A stretch of DNA of 64,000 nucleotides from an uncultured Oscillibacter sp. Lineage in GTDB: Bacteria > Bacillota > Clostridia > Oscillospirales > Oscillospiraceae. Every line of letters starts with the position of its first letter. Position 1 is the stretch's first letter. The DNA lies in contig CANAWG010000005.1 of NCBI GenBank assembly GCA_947365245.1, positions 1-64,000 on the forward strand, read 5' to 3'. The translations under genes and the position numbers were made by a program. The notes beneath the pieces are model-generated. The model searched no databases and was not told the DNA's origin. It was given only the letters and a program-made list of their open reading frames with translations. Shown one piece after another: positions 59,330-64,000 of this stretch.

Positions 59330-60313
59330 CTAAGCGTCTTTTGGGAGAGGCGGCGCTTTCTTTTCCGATGGCCGGCGGCCTTTCCGCTTCCCGCCGCCTC
59401 GGCAGACATGGGCACCGCCCTGCCGCGCCGCCTCGTACTCCCGCGTCAGTCCCGGCGTGATGGCCGGTACGGACCGCCGCCCCACCCAGGTCCCGTCCTC
59501 CCGGGGGGCCAGCGTCATACGGCACAAAAACCGCCCGTGCTCCCGGCAGCGGAACACCGCGTAATAGTTCAGCGGCACCGCGCCGCCCTTGGGCCGCGGG
59601 TAGCTCCACCGGCTGACGGAGCCCAGCCGCCCGCAGACGGGGCAGGCCGGCTGCCGCCCTGTCCGGGCGTTCAGCACCCCCTCCGGGCTTGGCAACGGGC
59701 CCACTTTCCGGCGGGGCTGCTTGGGAAAGGAGAGCTTGGAAAGGCGCGGCGAGGGCAGGCGGCGGTTCTTCGCCCGCTTCTCTGGCCGATAGGCCAGGGC
59801 CTCCGGCGTCAGCCACCGGGCCACCACGGCGGTGTACATGGCGTCGTACAGGGCGTTGTGATAGTCGAAGACATCCGGGATGCCGCAGTACTCCACCGCC
59901 CGCCACAGCGCCACCTGCTGGCCGGTGCCCACCAGATAGGAAAAAGCCAGCTGGAGGTCACAGACCGTCTCCACCGGCACCGGGGGAATCTTCCAGTACT
60001 CGCAGTTCTGCCGCAGCGCCTTGAAATCGTCCCCGCCGCCCCAGGCGGCGAAAGCGGTCTCTCCTCCGCACCAGGCGCGGAACCGCTCCAGCGCGGCGGG
60101 AAACTCCACCGTGGACTGGACGGAGGCCTGTAATTCCGGCAGCTTCCTCGCCCCCGGGTCGAAGCGCTTGTGGACCGTGGGCCGGATGAACACGCTGAAC
60201 GTGTCCACAATGGGCCCGCCGATCTCCTCCACCCGGACCGCGCCGATCTGGAGGATCTCATCCAGGGGCTTTTTGTCATAGCTGCGGTTCCACTCCAGAT
60301 CCAGGATAATCAT
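59330..60313 (-). CDS. DEDDh exonuclease-domain protein with C-terminal zinc-finger-like region
   Basis: 327 residues from ATG 60313; the GTG at 60322 is less well placed relative to AGAGAGAAG. Exonuclease motifs: LDLEWN (D-x-E) at the start, GGGDDFKALRQN, and YHNALYDAMYTA near 150 (H-x4-D). Resembles KapD/ERI-1-type 3'-5' exonucleases. From about residue 215 an added region holds CPVCGRLG and FRCREHGRFLCRMTL, plausible zinc ligands, then a Lys/Arg-rich tail. Could act on RNA. Confidence 0.85.
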   Translation of the reverse strand: MIILDLEWNRSYDKKPLDEILQIGAVRVEEIGGPIVDTFSVFIRPTVHKRFDPGARKLPELQASVQSTVEFPAALERFRAWCGGETAFAAWGGGDDFKALRQNCEYWKIPPVPVETVCDLQLAFSYLVGTGQQVALWRAVEYCGIPDVFDYHNALYDAMYTAVVARWLTPEALAYRPEKRAKNRRLPSPRLSKLSFPKQPRRKVGPLPSPEGVLNARTGRQPACPVCGRLGSVSRWSYPRPKGGAVPLNYYAVFRCREHGRFLCRMTLAPREDGTWVGRRSVPAITPGLTREYEAARQGGAHVCRGGGKRKGRRPSEKKAPPLPKDA

Positions 60314-60367
60314 TCGTATCACTTCTCTCTGTCTTCGGATGTGCCTCTGCCGGCGCTTTCAGGCAAA

Positions 60368-60399
60368 GGGCCCGGGGCAGCCTCAGCTGCTCCGGGCCC
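60368..60399 (-). terminator. Terminator of rpsB-tsf
   Basis: GGGCCCGGGGCAGC (60368-60381) pairs with GCTGCTCCGGGCCC (60386-60399) with one wobble pair; TTTGCC follows on the minus strand, 20 bases after the tsf stop. Confidence 0.8.
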
Positions 60400-60419
60400 G
60401 CGGATGTGATTGGGGACAA

Positions 60420-61337
60420 TCAGCCTTTCACCATGGAGGCGATCTCCTCGGCGAAGTTCTCCTGCTTCTTCTCAATGCCCTCGCCCTTCTCAAAGCGCAC
60501 GGCGTCCTTGAACGTGATGGTTCCGCCCAGGCTCTTGGCGGCGGCGGCCAGATACTTCTCAACTGTCAAGTCTCCATCCTTTACAAACTCCTGCTGCAGC
60601 AGGCAGTTCTCGGAGTAGAACTTGTTCAGCTTGCCCATGACGATCTTCTCCCGGACCTGCTCGGGCTTGGAGGCCATCTTGGGGTCGTTCTCCATCTGGA
60701 CCATCATGATCTTCTTCTCCTCGTCCAGGACCTCCTGGGTCACCTGGGACTTATCCCAGAAGCGGGGATTCAAGGCGGCGATCTGCATGGCCACGTCCTT
60801 GCCGGCCTCCTCCACCTTCTCGGCGGGCAGATCGGTATCCAGGTTCACCAGCACGCCGATCTTGCCGCCGGCGTGGACGTACGGCACGCACACGCCGCCC
60901 TCGAAACGGGCGAAGCGGCGGACCTTGATGTTCTCGCCGATGACCAGGACCATCTCCTGCTGCTGCTGGAGCACGGTCATGTCGGTGCCGTTGTACTTGC
61001 ACTCCATCAGGGCGTCCAGGTCGGCGGGAGCCGCGGCGGCCACGGTGGCGGCCACGCCCTTGACGAAGTCCACGAACTTCTCGTTCTTGCCCACGAAGTC
61101 GGTCTCGGCGTTGACCTCGACCACCACGCCCACGCCGTTCACCACGGCGGCATAGGCCATGCCCTCGGCGGCGATGCGGTCGGCCTTCTTCACAGAGGCG
61201 GCCAGGCCTTTCTCCCGCAGATACTCGATGGCCTTGTCCATGTCGCCGTCGGAGGCGGCCAGGGCCTTTTTGCAATCCATCATACCCACGCCGGTTCTCT
61301 CGCGCAGGTTCTTTACGTCAGCAGCTGTAAAAGCCAT
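60420..61337 (-). CDS. tsf: Translation elongation factor Ts
   Basis: 305 residues. MAFTAADVKNLRERTGVGMMDCKKAL and NAETDFVGKNEKFVDF are diagnostic; the C-terminal part has the usual long EF-Tu contact helices. Exchanges GDP on EF-Tu. Co-transcribed with rpsB 52 bases upstream. Confidence 0.98.
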   Translation of the reverse strand: MAFTAADVKNLRERTGVGMMDCKKALAASDGDMDKAIEYLREKGLAASVKKADRIAAEGMAYAAVVNGVGVVVEVNAETDFVGKNEKFVDFVKGVAATVAAAAPADLDALMECKYNGTDMTVLQQQQEMVLVIGENIKVRRFARFEGGVCVPYVHAGGKIGVLVNLDTDLPAEKVEEAGKDVAMQIAALNPRFWDKSQVTQEVLDEEKKIMMVQMENDPKMASKPEQVREKIVMGKLNKFYSENCLLQQEFVKDGDLTVEKYLAAAAKSLGGTITFKDAVRFEKGEGIEKKQENFAEEIASMVKG

Positions 61338-61389
61338 TTTATCGTTCCTCCACTCTATATTCGGTCAAAAAGCGCCGTGCGAGGCCGGA

Positions 61390-62118
61390 TTACTGGGCGT
61401 CCGCGGCCTCGGGCTCCTCGGTCTGCTCGCCCTGCTTGCCCTCCAGCACGGCGTTGGCCATGATGGAGGAGATCAGCTTGATGGCGCGGATGGCGTCATC
61501 GTTGCCGGGGATGACGTAGTCGATCTCGTCGGGGTCGCAGTTGGTGTCGGCGATGGCCACCACGGGGATACCCAGCTTGTGGGCCTCGGCGATGGCGTTG
61601 CGCTCCTTGCGGGTATCCACGATGAAGAGGGCGCCGGGCAGGCGCTTCATCTCTTTCACACCGCCCAGGTACTTCTCCAGCTTGGCGATCTCGCCCAGGT
61701 GCTTCATGACCTCTTTTTTGGGCAGCATGTCAAAGGTGCCGTCCTCCTGCATGGTCTTCAGCTGGTTCAGCCGGTCCACGCGGGTGCGCATGGTCTTGAA
61801 GTTGGTCATCATGCCGCCCAGCCAACGGGCGTTGACGAAGTACTGGCCGCAGCGGGTGGCCTCCTCGCGGATGGCGTCCTGAGCCTGCTTCTTGGTGCCG
61901 ACGAACAGCAGAGACTGGCCGCTCTCAGAGAGCTGGCGGACGAAGTTGTAGGCCTCCTCCAGCTTGCGGACGGTCTTCTGCAGGTCCACGATATAGATGC
62001 CGTTGCGCTCGGTGTAGATATAGGGGGCCATCTTGGGGTTCCACCGGCGGGTCTGGTGACCGAAGTGGACGCCCGCCTCCAGCAGGGCTTTCATGGATAC
62101 GACGCTAGAATTTGCCAT
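61390..62118 (-). CDS. rpsB: 30S ribosomal protein S2
   Basis: 242 residues from ATG 62118 with GGAGG upstream. [41 protein letters not shown], and [21 protein letters not shown] are family signatures; short acidic C-terminal tail. A frame up to 62295 crosses promoter and leader and is not used. Confidence 0.98.
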   Translation of the reverse strand: MANSSVVSMKALLEAGVHFGHQTRRWNPKMAPYIYTERNGIYIVDLQKTVRKLEEAYNFVRQLSESGQSLLFVGTKKQAQDAIREEATRCGQYFVNARWLGGMMTNFKTMRTRVDRLNQLKTMQEDGTFDMLPKKEVMKHLGEIAKLEKYLGGVKEMKRLPGALFIVDTRKERNAIAEAHKLGIPVVAIADTNCDPDEIDYVIPGNDDAIRAIKLISSIMANAVLEGKQGEQTEEPEAADAQ

Positions 62119-62159
62119 AGTGTTTGTTTCCTCCAAATCTGATTTAGTTTGACCTCCGG

Positions 62160-62180
62160 CGGCTTCAGCCTCCCCGCCAA
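62160..62180 (-). promoter_or_regulatory. Hairpin in the rpsB leader
   Basis: A GC-rich stem GGCGGC ... CCGCC in the roughly 107-base leader between the rpsB promoter and start. Ribosomal-protein leaders of this type can bind the product for autoregulation; evidence here is only the fold and its position. Confidence 0.3.
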
Positions 62181-62231
62181 CCCATGTCGGGCACAGACGA
62201 AGAGTCCACGCGCCGTGCGGAATGCTGAAAT

Positions 62232-62260
62232 ATAATACCACAGCAAAATACAGAATGCAA
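62232..62260 (-). promoter_or_regulatory. Sigma-A promoter of rpsB-tsf
   Basis: Minus strand TTGCAT (62260-62255), 17 bases, TATTAT (62237-62232). Confidence 0.8.
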
Positions 62261-62307
62261 GTATTTTTTCCCAAAACTCCAGGAAAATATGCCATATATT
62301 CAGCGTC

Positions 62308-62592
62308 TCAGCACCTTCTCCTGCGCTTTTTCTCCAAATTGGGGTCCCGGCGCTGGAAGGGCTTGTCGATCAGGATGATGTCGTCTCCGATCCGCTGGAT
62401 GCAATCCCAGGGGACGTAGAACTCCTCCCCCCTGCCGAATAGACCGAAAAACAGCCCCGGTCCGCTGACCACGATGGCCACCACCTGCCCCTCCGGCACC
62501 TTGATGTCCACGTCGGACACATAGCCCAGCCGGCAGCCGTCGCAGATGTTGATGACCTCCTTGCGCCGCAGGCCGCGAATCCTGCACTGCAT
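62308..62592 (-). CDS. ymxH: YlmC/YmxH family sporulation protein
   Basis: 94 residues from ATG 62592 with AGGAGG 7 bases upstream. PRC-barrel-like: RIRGLRRKEVINICDGCRLG, YVSDVDIKVPEGQVVAIVV, YVPWDCIQRIGDDIILID, and a basic tail. A CxxC (ICDGC) is visible. Family present in spore formers and usually next to sigG (Bacillus ylmC lies downstream of sigG); here it is divergent from sigG. Function unknown. Confidence 0.92.
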   Translation of the reverse strand: MQCRIRGLRRKEVINICDGCRLGYVSDVDIKVPEGQVVAIVVSGPGLFFGLFGRGEEFYVPWDCIQRIGDDIILIDKPFQRRDPNLEKKRRRRC

Positions 62593-62755
62593 AACGCTCA
62601 CCTCCTGAATGAGCCTATGCTGCGGCTGGAATGTCCCATGCCCGCCGCCGGCCCACAAAGCGACAAAACCTCCCAGTATAGGAAAAATCGCCGGAGGAAA
62701 TACTGTGTCCAGGCTGTTTCACCACACAAAAAGAACAGTGGAGGAATCCAGTTTG

Positions 62756-63529
62756 ATGCAGGGAAAAGTGGAGATTGCGGGGGTCAACACCTCCAAGCTG
62801 AAAGTCCTGAAAAATGAGGAGACCATGGCGCTGCTGCGCCGGACAAAGGAGGGGGACCAGGAGGCCCGCCGGCAGCTGATCGAGGGGAACCTCCGGCTGG
62901 TGCTGTCCGTGATCCAGCGGTTCTCCGGCCGGGGGGAGAACGCCGACGACCTCTTCCAGGTGGGCTGCGTGGGCCTCATCAAGGCCATTGACAATTTCGA
63001 CATCAACCAGCCGGTGCGCTTTTCCACCTACGGCGTGCCCATGATTATCGGCGAGATCCGCCGCTACCTCCGGGACAACAGCGCCATCCGGGTTACCCGC
63101 AGCATGCGGGACACGGCCTACCGGGTGCTCCAGGTCCGGGACCGCCTGGTGGCGGAGACCCAGCGGGAGCCCACGGTGGAGCAGATCGCCAAGGAGCTGG
63201 ACATCCCCCGGGAGGACGTGGTGTTCGCCATGGACGCCATCATGGACCCGGTGTCCCTCTACGACCCGGTATACTCCGACGGCGGCGGGGACACCCTCTG
63301 CGTCATGGACCAGGTGCGGGACACCAAGAACACCGACGAGAACTGGACGGACCGCATCGCCCTGAAAGAGGCCATGAAGCGGCTGGACCCGCGGGAGCGG
63401 AGGATCTTGTCCCTGCGGTTCTACGAGGGCAAGACCCAGATGGAGGTCTCCGCGGAGGTGGGCATCTCCCAGGCCCAGGTCTCCCGGCTGGAAAAGGGCG
63501 CTATCAACACAATTAAAAAAAATATATGA
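62756..63529 (+). CDS. sigG: RNA polymerase sporulation sigma factor SigG
   Basis: 257 residues. MQGKVEIAGVNTSKLKVLKN is the SigG N terminus; region 2 (NADDLFQVGCVGLIKAIDNFD, VRFSTYGVPMIIGEIRRYLRD), region 3, and region 4 (RRILSLRFYEGKTQMEVSAEVGISQAQVSRLEK) are complete. Directs late forespore gene expression, and needs the SpoIIIA channel whose genes open this window. GGAGG lies 11 bases before the ATG, slightly far. No sigE gene precedes it, unlike Bacillus. Confidence 0.97.
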   Translation: MQGKVEIAGVNTSKLKVLKNEETMALLRRTKEGDQEARRQLIEGNLRLVLSVIQRFSGRGENADDLFQVGCVGLIKAIDNFDINQPVRFSTYGVPMIIGEIRRYLRDNSAIRVTRSMRDTAYRVLQVRDRLVAETQREPTVEQIAKELDIPREDVVFAMDAIMDPVSLYDPVYSDGGGDTLCVMDQVRDTKNTDENWTDRIALKEAMKRLDPRERRILSLRFYEGKTQMEVSAEVGISQAQVSRLEKGAINTIKKNI

Positions 63530-63535
63530 CGTGCA

Positions 63536-63566
63536 AAACGGCGCGGGCCAGCGGCCCGCGCCGTTT
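63536..63566. terminator. Bidirectional terminator (sigG / DUF368)
   Basis: AAACGGCGCGGGCC (63536-63549) pairs with GGCCCGCGCCGTTT (63553-63566), 14-bp stem, loop AGC. The right arm contains the stop codon of the convergent DUF368 gene. Confidence 0.9.
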
Positions 63567-64000
63567 ATCCGTCCACATTGATCCGCTGGTCCAGCCGGGC
63601 CAGGAAGAACGCCAGGAAAAAGCCCCCCGCACAGCAAAGAGCCGACAACACCATCTCCCCCGCGCCCCGGTAGGAGGTGGGAACAATCACCAGCGTGGAG
63701 GCCAGCACGATGCCGAAGATCCCGTGGAACGCCACGGAGTACCACCGGCGAAAGCACCAGCTCACCAGGCGCGCCAGCAGCGCCACCGTCAGCACCAGCC
63801 CCGGCAGCGAGGCGGAGAGCACCAGAAAGTCCAGGTTCGCCAGTCCCTCCAGCACCGGCTGGTACAGGTCCAGGGCCATCATCACCGAGGAGGAGGTCAT
63901 GCCGGGAATCACGATGCCCATGCCCCACAGCACGCCGCAGAAGTTGTACCACCAGAAGCTGGGCTCCGCCGAAAAGCGGGCGATGCGGCTGACGTAGAAC
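63565..64000 (-). CDS. DUF368 family membrane protein, C-terminal part
   Basis: At least 144 codons, open to the right edge; the start is outside the window. Translation gives WGMGIVIPGMTSSSVMMALD, the DUF368 signature (IPGMS/T-S-x), and several membrane segments (LVLSASLPGLVLTVALLARL; VLSALCCAGGFFLAFFLARL). Recent work on related DUF368 proteins links them to undecaprenyl-phosphate recycling across the membrane, which would place it in wall synthesis; whether this member does so is inference. Confidence 0.85.
   Translation of the reverse strand, partial: FYVSRIARFSAEPSFWWYNFCGVLWGMGIVIPGMTSSSVMMALDLYQPVLEGLANLDFLVLSASLPGLVLTVALLARLVSWCFRRWYSVAFHGIFGIVLASTLVIVPTSYRGAGEMVLSALCCAGGFFLAFFLARLDQRINVDG

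Noticed and set aside
62588-62625. Possible sigma-G type promoter (GCATAA) upstream of sigG
   Set aside because: The GCATAA lies in the start region of the divergent ymxH gene and the matching -10 is poor.
1-64000. tRNA, rRNA, prophage or insertion sequence genes
   Set aside because: No tRNA-like cloverleaf ends, rRNA sequence, integrase or transposase was seen on either strand.

Overview
The window reads as a chromosomal segment of a GC-rich, endospore-forming, low-copy-mobile-DNA member of the Clostridia, most likely Oscillospiraceae (Oscillibacter / Dysosmobacter / Flavonifractor-like). Reasons: spoIIIA, sigG, ytfJ, ymxH and spoIVFB-like sporulation genes, PolC plus DnaE polymerases, HPr kinase, Firmicutes-type gene orders, strong AGGAGG ribosome binding sites and sigma-A promoters with 17-bp spacers, all in DNA of roughly 60-65 % GC. 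The genus is inference; no rRNA or tRNA gene is visible. I see no phage, insertion sequence, CRISPR array or toxin-antitoxin locus. Most genes lie on the minus strand.

Layout: 1-2.2 kb, the spoIIIA operon (minus) with a sigma-E-like promoter. 2.2-6.5 kb, small accessory genes: an XRE regulator with a membrane partner, a secreted protein, a Cys-rich protein, a DUF3048 lipoprotein and a DUF4364 protein. 6.5-16.1 kb, dnaE, whiA, yvcK, a frameshifted small membrane gene, rapZ, murB, glucokinase and hprK: replication plus carbon and cell-envelope control. 16.3-22.5 kb, rluB, dacB, ytfJ, DUF2953, scpB, scpA, an M50 protease, an acetyltransferase and an unknown. 22.5-29.4 kb is the main plus-strand block: an RluA-type synthase and the potA-potB-potCD polyamine transporter with a FlK-like thioesterase, interrupted by a divergent PadR/DUF1700 pair with a striking double operator. 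29.4-41.2 kb: ferritin, polC, ispG, acetyltransferase, rseP, dxr, cdsA, uppS, frr, pyrH. 41.2-49.7 kb: an SLH protein, then engB, lon, clpX, clpP, tig. 49.8-56.1 kb: phosphoesterase, zinc-ribbon membrane protein, thrC, yraN, rnhB, ylqF, two tandem lepB genes and rplS. 56.2-64 kb: a SpoIVFB-like protease with an M23 partner, a FAD/Rieske oxidoreductase, an exonuclease, tsf-rpsB, ymxH, sigG and the end of a DUF368 gene.

Functionally this is mostly core biology: isoprenoid and phospholipid supply (dxr, ispG, uppS, cdsA) beside intramembrane proteolysis, protein folding and turnover (tig-clpP-clpX-lon), carbon sensing (hprK, glcK, rapZ, yvcK), chromosome organisation (scpAB) and sporulation. The less ordinary things are regulatory and structural: a permease-binding-protein fusion, paired PadR-like operators, three different multi-hairpin intergenic elements (one MITE-like), a Lys/Ala-rich tail on trigger factor, a one-base frameshift in a small membrane gene, and a possible decayed coding relic near 41.4 kb. 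I did not find a clearly new multi-gene system; the observations are ranked accordingly.
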